This document shows, in pieces, positions 9,474-17,508 of a stretch of 64,000 nucleotides of DNA (positions are counted from its first letter, which is position 1; each line of letters opens with the position of its first letter). A model generated the notes under the pieces. It was not told the origin of the DNA, did not search any database, and saw only the letters and a list, made by a program, of their open reading frames with translations. This DNA comes from JACKBK01 sp963707275 (GTDB taxonomy: Bacteria > Chloroflexota > Anaerolineae > JAAEKA01), in assembly GCA_963707275.1 (NCBI GenBank), contig CAVPPH010000004.1, positions 434,001 to 498,000 of the forward strand, in the 5' to 3' direction. Both the position numbers and the translations under genes were made by a program.

Positions 9474-11873
9474 ATGACTTCTTCTCCAACTCGCAAGCTG
9501 CGCAATCCTCTCCAGGGCGTGCTGGTCGGCGGCGCTGATCCCGCCAGTTCGCCACTCTATTCCTTTAGCGCGATCCTCAAGATTGGCCTCGTGGGCGGTG
9601 CGGCCGAGATCGTCTTCGGCGTCAGCGCGTGGATGGTCGTGCTGGTCATGCTGGCGGCGGTGTTTGTCTACGGGCTGGTGATCCACTGGGTGCACGGCGG
9701 ACGGGGCGTTCAGGGCCTAAGCGAGGAGGAGTTCGGCGGCTGGGCCATCCAGGTCAACGGAGCGATCGGTGCCGTGATGATCATCGCGGCCGCGCTGGTT
9801 AGTCTGGCCGCGGCTGCGTCGCTGCTGGGCGACCTGTTTCCTGCCCTGCACACGCCGCTGGTGTGGCGCATTACTGGCCAGGATGTGCTGGCGGTCGCTG
9901 TGGTGCTGCTGTTGACCTGGGGCGTCAACAACCGGCCGCGACTCCTGCCGCTGGCCTATCGCCCGGCGACGCTCGCAATCCTGCTGGTGCTCTGGGGAAT
10001 GGCGCTGGCGGCGGTGCTGGGCGGGCCGTTGCGCGTGCCTGCCTTCGACCTCGACGCGTTGACATCGCCAGAGCTGCGCCGCGCCACGCTGATCAGCTTT
10101 GCCAGCCTCCTGGGTCTGCTGACCGGCGCGGAGATATTCACGTCGATCGAGTTGATCTACGAGGGGTTGGAGCCGCAGCGCAGCCGCAAGGCGTTGCTGA
10201 GCCTGCTCCTGGTGGCCGCTACCAGCCTGGTGTTTCTGTTGCTGGCCGGCCCGGCCATCGTCGCTCAGGTCGATCCGGCGGACGCTGCCTCGGTCATCTA
10301 CCAGGGCATGGTCGGGCTGTTGCCGGGCTTCGTGGGACTGATTGCTGTGGTGGTCGCCATCCTGGTGCTACTGGTGGTGACGGCCGCCGCGATGCTGGCG
10401 ATGCAGAGCCTGGTGCTGGGGTTGCGTGATCGCCGCTACGCACCGGCCTTCCTGGGCCAGCGCAACCGTTCCAACGTCGCCAACCGGCCCGTGCGCATTC
10501 TGGCCGGCGTTGCGGTGGTCTGTTTCCTCCTGTTCGGTTCTCAGCCGGCCATCTATCTGCCGATCTACGTCATCGGGACGCTGTTGCTGCTGGTCATCGC
10601 CAGCGCGGCTGCCGTGCGCCGTTCCCTGCGTTCAGGCGGCGACCGGCATCGCATCGGCCCGCAGTCGCTGCTGGCCACCCTGGCCGCCGCGGTCATCTTC
10701 TTGGCGACGGGGCTGGTGCTGGTTACAGGTCTGCGCAGCGGCGCCTGGATCTACCTGCTGTTCATCCCGGTCCTATATTTCATCTTCCGCTCGACCCGCC
10801 GTAAGATGGGAACGCCGAACCCGTTGCAGGAGGAACTGGGGCGACGGGAACAGGCGATGCACAACCTGGGTCTGCCGCAGTCGGGCGATGGATTACGCTC
10901 TCGCATCCCCTCGCCGGCGCTGGTACAGGCCGACGAGGCCGCTGACCGCGGCCGTGCGCCGCGCTGGACGGGCGATGCGGCAGAAGTTCAGCAGGTCGCC
11001 GTAGCGCTGGACGGCTCGCCTTTTTCAGAGGCCGCTTTGCCTGTGGCCGAGCGCATCGCGCGCATATTCAATGCCACGCTGGTGTTGCTGACGGTATTGC
11101 CAGCCCGCGGCGCGCTGCGTATCCTGCCCAAGGGCCGCAGCTCCGGCAATCCGCTGGAGGCCGGTCAGGTCGAGACGGAGTTGTATCTCAGCCAACTGGC
11201 TGGCGGCTATCGCTCGGCTGGCATTCGCACCGAGTATTACCTGGCGGCTGGCCCGGTGGCGCAGGCCATCGATACCATGGTGCGCGAGCTGGACGCCGAT
11301 CTGTTGGTGATGTCTACCCACGGTCGGTCAGGCATCGGCCGCTTCATGCTGGGCAGCAACGCCAGCGCGGCCGTGCAGGTTTCCTCGCGGCCGGTGCTGC
11401 TGCTACGTCCCAATGCCGTCCCCGATGCGTTTCCGGCGCTGCGCAAGGTGCTGACGCCGCTGGATGGCTCCGGCGCTGCAGAACGCATCCTGCCGTGGCT
11501 GCAGGCGGTGGCTGCAGTGGTCGATTGTGAGTTCATCCTGCTGGTGGTGCCGGAGGTGCCGGAGCCTGCCATGTACGGGGCGATGGCCGAGGCGGTGGAC
11601 GACCTGCGCCAGCGCGCCGAAGCCAACTCGCAGCGCTACCTGACGCAGGTGACCGCGCGGCTGACCGATCTGGGGTTGCGGGTTCGTCCCGTGGTCGGCG
11701 GGTCACGGCCCGCGACGGCGATTCTGGAGTTGGCGGAGCAGGAAGAAGTTGACCTCATCATGCTGGCGACCCACGGCCGCGGCGGCGTGGACCGGCTGGT
11801 GATGGGCAGCGTCGCCGACCGGGTGGTGCATCACAGCATCTGCCCGGTTTTCTTATTGCCGGTTCGCGAATGA
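9474..11873 (+). CDS. APC-type permease fused to two UspA domains
   Basis: A 799-residue fusion. The first 450 residues are hydrophobic with about twelve membrane segments and resemble APC-superfamily amino acid permeases. The C-terminal half carries two tandem universal stress protein domains (about 510-650 and 660-799), each ending in the UspA ATP-binding signature type G-x2-G-x9-G-S (THGRSGIGRFMLGSNA and THGRGGVDRLVMGSVA). The Usp domains would be cytoplasmic and may couple transport to ATP or energy status. The start at 9474 was chosen because it sits just after a good promoter and begins at the usual permease N-terminus (NPLQGVLVGGADPASSPLYS). The open frame continues back to 9114 only as the shadow of the kinase gene. 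The substrate is unknown. Confidence 0.85.
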   Translation: MTSSPTRKLRNPLQGVLVGGADPASSPLYSFSAILKIGLVGGAAEIVFGVSAWMVVLVMLAAVFVYGLVIHWVHGGRGVQGLSEEEFGGWAIQVNGAIGAVMIIAAALVSLAAAASLLGDLFPALHTPLVWRITGQDVLAVAVVLLLTWGVNNRPRLLPLAYRPATLAILLVLWGMALAAVLGGPLRVPAFDLDALTSPELRRATLISFASLLGLLTGAEIFTSIELIYEGLEPQRSRKALLSLLLVAATSLVFLLLAGPAIVAQVDPADAASVIYQGMVGLLPGFVGLIAVVVAILVLLVVTAAAMLAMQSLVLGLRDRRYAPAFLGQRNRSNVANRPVRILAGVAVVCFLLFGSQPAIYLPIYVIGTLLLLVIASAAAVRRSLRSGGDRHRIGPQSLLATLAAAVIFLATGLVLVTGLRSGAWIYLLFIPVLYFIFRSTRRKMGTPNPLQEELGRREQAMHNLGLPQSGDGLRSRIPSPALVQADEAADRGRAPRWTGDAAEVQQVAVALDGSPFSEAALPVAERIARIFNATLVLLTVLPARGALRILPKGRSSGNPLEAGQVETELYLSQLAGGYRSAGIRTEYYLAAGPVAQAIDTMVRELDADLLVMSTHGRSGIGRFMLGSNASAAVQVSSRPVLLLRPNAVPDAFPALRKVLTPLDGSGAAERILPWLQAVAAVVDCEFILLVVPEVPEPAMYGAMAEAVDDLRQRAEANSQRYLTQVTARLTDLGLRVRPVVGGSRPATAILELAEQEEVDLIMLATHGRGGVDRLVMGSVADRVVHHSICPVFLLPVRE

Positions 11874-11916
11874 ACCGGCGCTGGTAGCTCCTCTGACTAC
11901 TTCATCCGGGTCAGCG

Positions 11917-12666
11917 TTACCCGATCTCACGCGCCAGATACGCGCGCGTTAGATCATGTTTTGGGTGGGCGAAAAAGGCATCGGCCGGACTGGTTTCCAC
12001 CAGTTCTCCCAGCCACATGAACATCACGTGGTCGGCCAGACGGCGGGCCTGGTCGATGTCGTGCGTCACCATCACCAGGGTGTAGCGACCCTTCAGCGTA
12101 CGCAGAAGGTCTTCGATGCCGCGCGCTGAAATCGGGTCCAGCGAAGCAGTGGATTCATCGCAGAGCAGGATCTCCGGTTCCACGGCCAGGGTGCGCGCCA
12201 GGCAAAGCCGCTGTTGTTGGCCGACTGAGAGGCCGGTCGCCGGTGCTTTGAGACGATCGCGAACCTCATCCCACAGACCAACGGCTTTCAGGTTCGTCTC
12301 AACCACGCTGTTCCGTTGTTGCTTCTGGATTCCACGCAGTCTTGGGCCGTAAGCCACGTTGTCGTAGATCGACATGGGAAGCGGGAAAGGCTTCTGCGCC
12401 AGCAGGCCGATATGGCTGCGGACCTCGGTGACGTCCATGCCATTGGCGTAGATGTCAGCGCCATCGAGCAGCACCTGCCCGGTGACCCGCACCTGGTCGT
12501 TCAGGTCCAACAGCCGGTTCATTGATTTGAGCAAGGTGCTCTTGCCGCAGCCTGACGGCCCGATGATCGCTGTGATCTGCCGCAGCGGGATGTCTACGGT
12601 GATGTCTTTGAGGACGTGACTGTCGCCGTACCAGACGTTGAGTGAGCGAATCGCGAGTGCGGGCAT
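11917..12666 (-). CDS. pstB: Phosphate ABC transporter ATP-binding protein
   Basis: The 249-residue ATPase of the PstSCAB phosphate importer. Walker A is GPSGCGKST (about 35-43), the ABC signature is LSVGQQQR (about 144), Walker B is ILLCDES and the switch histidine is in VMVTHDIDQ. The Q-loop region (LLAQKPFPLPMSIYDNVAYGPRLRG) is typical of PstB. It is the last gene of the minus-strand pst operon, starting 5 nt after pstA, and is convergent with the permease-UspA gene. Expression should depend on the Pho box upstream of the operon. Confidence 0.96.
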   Translation of the reverse strand: MPALAIRSLNVWYGDSHVLKDITVDIPLRQITAIIGPSGCGKSTLLKSMNRLLDLNDQVRVTGQVLLDGADIYANGMDVTEVRSHIGLLAQKPFPLPMSIYDNVAYGPRLRGIQKQQRNSVVETNLKAVGLWDEVRDRLKAPATGLSVGQQQRLCLARTLAVEPEILLCDESTASLDPISARGIEDLLRTLKGRYTLVMVTHDIDQARRLADHVMFMWLGELVETSPADAFFAHPKHDLTRAYLAREIG

Positions 12667-12671
12667 GGTTG

Positions 12672-13529
12672 CTACCGGATCACATGTTTTCCAAGTCGGC
12701 GCATCGAGAGTTGGGCCAACACGCTGATGAGCAGAACGATTACGGTCAGTACCAGAGCCGAGGCGTAGGCACGCGCCCTCACCTCTGCGAAGGGAGTGCC
12801 GAGTTGAAAAAAGATGGCCATCGGCAGCGAGGCCACTGGCCGAAGTAGTGATTGCGGCATTGCGTTGGTGTAACCAGCGGTGAAAAGCACCGATGCGGCG
12901 TCGCCGATGCCGCGCGCAAAGGCGAGCAAGACCGCGGTTGCAATGCCTGGCAGCGTTTGGCGCACCAGCACACCCAGGTACTCGAAGCGCGTGGCGCCCA
13001 GCGCCATGGTGGTTTCGCGCAGCTCGCGCGGCGACATCGTCACGATCTCATCGAAGGTGCGTGCCATCAGTGGCAGGATAACCAGCGCCAGGGTGATGAT
13101 GCCGGCCAGCAGGGAAGCGCGCAGTCCCAGAAAGACCATCAGCGCGAAACCGAAGGCGCCGTAGACGATGCTGGGGATGCCCCACATGACGTCCAGGGTT
13201 AGTCGCACCAGATGTGCGATCCGGCTGTCGCGCTTGAGATAGGTATGCAGAAACAACACCAGCGGTATCGCAAGCGCCATCGCCAGGATCGTGGCGCCGA
13301 TGGCGAGCAGCAGCGAGCCGGCGATGGCGTTGAGAATCCCACCTTCGCCGCCCATGTAATAGCCGCTGCCGGGCGGCTGCGTCAGCATCTCCCAACTCAG
13401 CGCGCCGATTCCGCGGACGGTGACCACGGTGAGGATGAGGCCCAGCACCGCTGTTGCACCAATCAGCGAAAGGCGCATCAGGTTGACGAACAAAGCCTCT
13501 TCGAGCTTGCGCATGCGACGGTTGGTCAT
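12672..13529 (-). CDS. pstA: Phosphate ABC transporter permease PstA
   Basis: A 285-residue inner-membrane permease with six predicted spans and the BPD_transp_1 EAA-type loop (about 185-215, with LRETTMALGATRFEYLGVLV), the coupling site for PstB. It contains the motif GSGYYMGGEGGI near residue 50, as is usual in PstA proteins of this type. It lies 2 nt after pstC and 5 nt before pstB, so the genes are tightly coupled in the operon. Confidence 0.95.
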   Translation of the reverse strand: MTNRRMRKLEEALFVNLMRLSLIGATAVLGLILTVVTVRGIGALSWEMLTQPPGSGYYMGGEGGILNAIAGSLLLAIGATILAMALAIPLVLFLHTYLKRDSRIAHLVRLTLDVMWGIPSIVYGAFGFALMVFLGLRASLLAGIITLALVILPLMARTFDEIVTMSPRELRETTMALGATRFEYLGVLVRQTLPGIATAVLLAFARGIGDAASVLFTAGYTNAMPQSLLRPVASLPMAIFFQLGTPFAEVRARAYASALVLTVIVLLISVLAQLSMRRLGKHVIR

Positions 13530-13531
13530 GG

Positions 13532-14527
13532 TCAGTTCCTTCCGTTCAACCGGATGATGATAATGCGCGCCATGATGTTGAAGAACAAAACCACCACCAG
13601 CAGCAGCAGCGCGGCGCTCATCAGCGCCAATTCGTACAGCGGGACCGACATCATCTCGCCGTAGTTATTGGCGATCAGGGCGGGTAGCGAATAGGCCGAG
13701 TCGAAGAGCGATTGTGGTACGTGGACGGTGTTGCCGATTAACATCATCACCGCCAGCGTCTCACCAAAGGCACGCGAGAAGCCCAGCACCACCGCCGCCG
13801 TGATTCCCGGCAGACCGCGCCGGCGAACGACGCACTTGGTTGACTCCCAACGGGTGGCGCCGAGGCAAAGCACCGTCTCCCGCATTTCCCTCGGCGCGCT
13901 GCGCAGCACTTCCTCGGTGACTGCCGCGATGAGTGGAAAGACCATGATGCCCAGCACTAAGCCGGCTGACAATAGACCATAGCCGCTGGAGTTGGTGCGG
14001 CTGAACATCGGCAGGACCTGCCCGAGCGTCTGGTCGCTCAATGGGCCGATATGATCGCGCACCAAGGGCACGACGAACAGGACGCCCCAAAGGCCGTAGA
14101 CCACTGACGGGATTCCCACCAGCAGGTCCAGCAGCGGCTTCAGCCACGTTCGGCTGCGAGAGGTAAACTCGGCCAGATAGATGCCGCTGAAGATGGCCGG
14201 AATCACCGCGACTACCATGGCTACAGCAGTCACCGCGATGCTGCCGGCGATGAAGGGCGCAAAGCCAAACACGCCGTGCATCGGCTGCCACACGCTGCCG
14301 GTCAGCAGATCGCGCAGCACGTAGGTATCGAGCAATGGGCGCGAACGGCTGTAGAGCCCCAGCGCAACAATCAGGACCAGGAGGCAGGTGGCACCGCTCA
14401 TAACACTCATGACACCGCGCGCGGTCACCTCTATTGCCTGCCGGCGTGCGCTCAGTCGGAGCCACACCGTCTGTGCTTCTGCCCGCTTGCGAATCGCCGG
14501 ATCGTGGGTGTATTGGATTTCCATCAA
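13532..14527 (-). CDS. pstC: Phosphate ABC transporter permease PstC
   Basis: A 331-residue inner-membrane permease and partner of PstA in the phosphate channel. Six predicted spans follow a longer cytoplasmic N-terminus (residues 1-40). The EAA loop reads SAPREMRETVLCLGATRWES. The Pro-Ser-Val-Val-Tyr-Gly motif (GIPSVVYGLWG) is shared with PstA (GIPSIVYGAFG). It is separated from pstS by 81 bp holding a hairpin and overlaps nothing. Confidence 0.95.
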   Translation of the reverse strand: MMEIQYTHDPAIRKRAEAQTVWLRLSARRQAIEVTARGVMSVMSGATCLLVLIVALGLYSRSRPLLDTYVLRDLLTGSVWQPMHGVFGFAPFIAGSIAVTAVAMVVAVIPAIFSGIYLAEFTSRSRTWLKPLLDLLVGIPSVVYGLWGVLFVVPLVRDHIGPLSDQTLGQVLPMFSRTNSSGYGLLSAGLVLGIMVFPLIAAVTEEVLRSAPREMRETVLCLGATRWESTKCVVRRRGLPGITAAVVLGFSRAFGETLAVMMLIGNTVHVPQSLFDSAYSLPALIANNYGEMMSVPLYELALMSAALLLLVVVLFFNIMARIIIIRLNGRN

Positions 14528-14543
14528 CGGCCTCTGGGAAAAG

Positions 14544-14584
14544 GCGCGCCCATCGGACAGCCAGGTGCCGTCCGATGGGTGCGC
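14544..14584 (-). terminator. Intra-operon hairpin between pstS and pstC
   Basis: A 15-bp stem with one mismatch (14544-14558 with 14570-14584) lies in the 81-bp gap after pstS. There is no good T-run, so partial termination or protection of the pstS mRNA end is more likely than full termination. Either would favour PstS over the permeases. Confidence 0.55.
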
Positions 14585-14608
14585 ACGGCAATGACAAGGA
14601 AAACAGTA

Positions 14609-15628
14609 CTACTTCAACAGATCAAGAGCTTCCTGAATCTTGGCGTCGTCCAATTTCACGTATCCGGCCGGCGTGACCATGTCCTGGCCGCTGGTCAGAA
14701 TCCAGTCAATAAAGCTGGCCACGGCTGGGTTCGGCGCGCCTTTGGTCACCAGGTAAAGCTCGCGGGCTGGCGGGAAGGGATAGACCCGGTTACCGATGGC
14801 GTTGACGATCTCGTTCCTGGTGGTGTAGAAATCTTCATCCGGGTTGATCTGCCCATCGCCGTTCAGGTCGAGAGGAATGACACTTAGTCCCTCGATAGGT
14901 TTTCCTGTACCCAGGTCATACGCGAAACCGATGTTGTTGTAACCGACACCCAGAGGATCCTGGCGCACCGCCTCGGCCAGGCCGGGATCGGCGTTGACTG
15001 CTGTGCCCAGCAGCTCTTCCTGGGCCGTGCCACCCAAGAACTTGGCCCACATCTCGGCGGCGCCTGCGGCGTCGGACCGGGTGTAGACGTTGATTTTCTC
15101 AGTAGCGCCGTTGCCCAGCAGGTGATCCCAGGTTTGGGTCTCATTGGTCAACCAGATTTTAGCGCCCAACTCTGGCGTCAGTCCCTGGCTCAACAGTTGA
15201 TCCAGATAGGGGTTGTTGGCATTGACCGTACCTACAACGGCGTCGATGGTCACGGGGATGCCGTACGCGCCCTGGTCCTTCTCCTCAGGGCGAATCTCGC
15301 GTGACACCATAGCGATGTCAACAGCATTGGATAACACATCCGTCATGCCTTTGCCTGCTCCACCGGCCTGAATATCGAACTGGACGTTCGGATTCTGCTT
15401 CACATACTCGTCCGCCCAGGCGGTTACCATCGGAAACAGTGCAAAAGCGCCGGAGATACTGATGACTTCCTTCTGGCCAGACGACGCGGCCGCAACCGGG
15501 CGCGCGTCAGAAGCGCTGTTCGAGGCGTTGGGAGCAGTGTTTGCACCGCCGCTGCCGCAGGCAGCGACCAGCAACGCGATGACCAGCAGGATGCCCGGAG
15601 AGTATCCGCGAAGAGACTGATTGCTCAT
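14609..15628 (-). CDS. pstS: Phosphate-binding lipoprotein PstS
   Basis: A 339-residue periplasmic/extracytoplasmic phosphate-binding protein of the PstS-like family. The N-terminus is a lipoprotein signal peptide with lipobox LVAAC (Cys at about residue 24), followed by a Gly/Asn/Ala-rich linker. The binding domain starts at ISISGAFALFPMVTAWADEY and includes GGAGKGMTDVLSNAVDIAMVSRE, a phosphate-binding loop. An insert resembling a Ca-binding loop (DLNGDGQINPDED) is visible near residue 260. Its start overlaps the stop of the upstream GspE_N-UspA gene by 4 nt (ATGA), so the two are translationally coupled. Confidence 0.93.
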   Translation of the reverse strand: MSNQSLRGYSPGILLVIALLVAACGSGGANTAPNASNSASDARPVAAASSGQKEVISISGAFALFPMVTAWADEYVKQNPNVQFDIQAGGAGKGMTDVLSNAVDIAMVSREIRPEEKDQGAYGIPVTIDAVVGTVNANNPYLDQLLSQGLTPELGAKIWLTNETQTWDHLLGNGATEKINVYTRSDAAGAAEMWAKFLGGTAQEELLGTAVNADPGLAEAVRQDPLGVGYNNIGFAYDLGTGKPIEGLSVIPLDLNGDGQINPDEDFYTTRNEIVNAIGNRVYPFPPARELYLVTKGAPNPAVASFIDWILTSGQDMVTPAGYVKLDDAKIQEALDLLK

Positions 15629-16659
15629 TGAAATTCCTTTCTGCGTCGTAGTGGCTTATGCATCGACGGCGACGGCACTTTGGCAGTCCACTCCTGGCTG
15701 TGGTTGCCTGCCGGGTTGGCTGGAAGATCCGTCGGTTTGAGCACAAAGATGGGTCGGTCGCCATGGACAGCTTCTGCGTCCAGCGTCTCCAGAACGCGGG
15801 CGACGAATTGACCATGAGCTTCCGCAGCGATGATCAGCAAGTCATACGACCCTTGTCTTAACTCGGCCACGACCTGCTCGATGGGATCACCGGGTCGAAT
15901 GCGCAACGACGCCGGCACGTTCTCTCCGATCAGCCGCTGCAGCAAATGGTCCATATGACGCTTGGCTGGTCCGTCGATGCAGAGGAGGTCTTCCAACTCC
16001 AGCACCTGCGAGTCTACCAGCGGGAGCAGAGAGACCTGGGCTTGTTGAACCTCTGCGAAGGCCGCCAACCAATTCAACACCTGGTCATCTGACGCAAAGC
16101 CTCGAGTTGCGACAAGGATGCGCTCGATCGGCCGGAATTCGCCGCGCACCAGGACCAGAGGTGTCGCGCAGCGACTGATCAGCTCTGTCAACGGCCCGCC
16201 GAGGGGTGAACTCAAGATGGTCAGGGTAGCATGGCTGTCCTGAGCGGCCCTCAAGGTCGCGTCGATGTCAATCTGGCCGGTTGGTAGCAGTGAAATGGAC
16301 GCGCCTTGAACAGCAGCAAAGACTCCGGCTGTCCGCCTAACAGCGTTTTCGTACTCAGGCGTCGCGCTCCAAGCCAGGATGCGACTGGCAGACACGCCGT
16401 TGCGACCGTGCAGCTTCTGAATGGCAGTCCGAATCGTCTCGGAACGGCTGCGCAGTGGCACGATCGCAGAATGCAGCAACTCTTGCAGTATGGCGACAGC
16501 GGCTGTGTTTTCAGGGTGCGCCATAGCGACGCTCACGCTGCCATTTTCCTGCGCCAGCGGCAGCGCCAGATAGTATATGGCGAGATCATAGGGCACTTGT
16601 TGTGCCAACTCCGGGTCAGGTTTTACTAGGTTTGGATCTAACTCAGGAAAACAGGCCAT
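15625..16659 (-). CDS. GspE_N (MshEN)-like plus UspA-like protein, first gene of the pst operon
   Basis: A 344-residue soluble protein. Residues 10-95 resemble the GspE N-terminal (MshEN) domain, which in other proteins binds c-di-GMP or nucleotides (VPYDLAIYYLALPLAQENG, then VAMAHPENTAAVAILQEL). The rest resembles one or two degenerate UspA-type domains (about 105-315), with the second containing SYDLLIIAAEAHGQFVARVLETLDA. The classical G-x2-G-x9-GS ATP-binding signature is not obvious, so these Usp domains may not bind ATP. It is the first gene after the Pho box and overlaps pstS by 4 nt, so it belongs to the phosphate regulon, perhaps as a sensor or regulator. That role is inference. Confidence 0.75.
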   Translation of the reverse strand: MACFPELDPNLVKPDPELAQQVPYDLAIYYLALPLAQENGSVSVAMAHPENTAAVAILQELLHSAIVPLRSRSETIRTAIQKLHGRNGVSASRILAWSATPEYENAVRRTAGVFAAVQGASISLLPTGQIDIDATLRAAQDSHATLTILSSPLGGPLTELISRCATPLVLVRGEFRPIERILVATRGFASDDQVLNWLAAFAEVQQAQVSLLPLVDSQVLELEDLLCIDGPAKRHMDHLLQRLIGENVPASLRIRPGDPIEQVVAELRQGSYDLLIIAAEAHGQFVARVLETLDAEAVHGDRPIFVLKPTDLPANPAGNHSQEWTAKVPSPSMHKPLRRRKEFQ

Positions 16660-16720
16660 CGGTTACTCCGGGTTGTTGTCCAACCGCTCCGAACAACGGT
16701 TCAACGTTTCTCTCATCTGC

Positions 16721-16775
16721 ATGATAGCAGGGCGCGGTAACACCGCCGGTCACCGGCAGGTCACAAACAGGTAAC
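16721..16775 (-). promoter_or_regulatory. Pho box and promoter of the pst operon
   Basis: On the plus strand four direct repeats are spaced 12, 11 and 11 bp: GGTAAC (16736), GGTCAC (16748), GGTCAC (16759) and GGTAAC (16770). Read on the minus strand they are GTKACC units. The last unit is followed after 9 bp by a -10 element TATCAT (16721-16726 on the plus strand as ATGATA). Direct repeats of 11 bp ending about 10 bp before a -10 are the hallmark of PhoB/PhoP operators. It sits immediately downstream of the gene for the PhoB-like regulator and upstream of the pst operon. Confidence 0.8.
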
Positions 16776-16836
16776 AGTTGTGGGGAAGCGTCAGGAGGTC
16801 GGTCGGCGCCGGTGGAGGCAGCGAAGAGGGGGCGAG

Positions 16837-17508
16837 TCAGGCAGACAGGACGTACCCGATCCCGGGTACGGTTTCAACTAGTGTAGGTTGTGCAGGGTCA
16901 GTCTCGACCTTGGCGCGCAGGCGGTAGACCAGTTGCTTGAGCATGGCTTTGTCACCACCCTCCAGACCCCAGACGGTGGAGATCAGCGCGTCGGCTGACA
17001 GTACCCTGCCGGCGTTGAGCATCAGCGCTTCCAGCAGACGTACCTCCAGCGGCGTCAGACGGATCGGCTGGCCGCCAACCCGCTGCACCTCGTTGCGCGA
17101 TCTGTCCAGCGACAGGCCTGCCGCCTCCATCGTTCCCGGTGTGGATGTCGCACCGGCGCGGCGCAGGACGGCCCGGGCGCGCGCCGTTAGTTGCGTTGGG
17201 CTGAACGGTTTGACGATGTAGTCGTCGGCGCCGGTCTCGAGGCCCGCGACTACCGCTTCGTCGCTGCTGCGCACGGTGAGCATGATGATGGGTGTCGCGC
17301 TCTGGTTGCGGATGCGGCGGCAGACGCTCAAGCCATCCAGCTTTGGCAGATTCAAGTCCAATAGTACAAGATCGGGCTGCTCGGCTGCCCATTGATCCAG
17401 CGCGGCCAGGCCATCGTAGGCAGCTACGACATCGAAGCCGGCCCGGCGCATGGTAAAGGCGATGACGTCAGACAGCGCGAGGTCGTCTTCAACTACCAGA
17501 ACTTTCAT
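16837..17508 (-). CDS. PhoB-like OmpR-family response regulator
   Basis: A 223-residue DNA-binding response regulator. The receiver domain (1-120) has the acidic pocket E7/D8/D9, the phospho-acceptor D51 in LVLLDLNLP and K in YIVKPF at about 101. The C-terminal winged helix (about 130-223) ends in VETVPGIGYVLSA, typical of OmpR/PhoB. The start at 17508 (MKVLVVEDD) gives a complete receiver, and the longer frame to 17652 only shadows the kinase gene. The gene overlaps the 3' end of the kinase by 20 nt and is followed by a Pho box, so it very probably controls phosphate uptake. Confidence 0.93.
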   Translation of the reverse strand: MKVLVVEDDLALSDVIAFTMRRAGFDVVAAYDGLAALDQWAAEQPDLVLLDLNLPKLDGLSVCRRIRNQSATPIIMLTVRSSDEAVVAGLETGADDYIVKPFSPTQLTARARAVLRRAGATSTPGTMEAAGLSLDRSRNEVQRVGGQPIRLTPLEVRLLEALMLNAGRVLSADALISTVWGLEGGDKAMLKQLVYRLRAKVETDPAQPTLVETVPGIGYVLSA

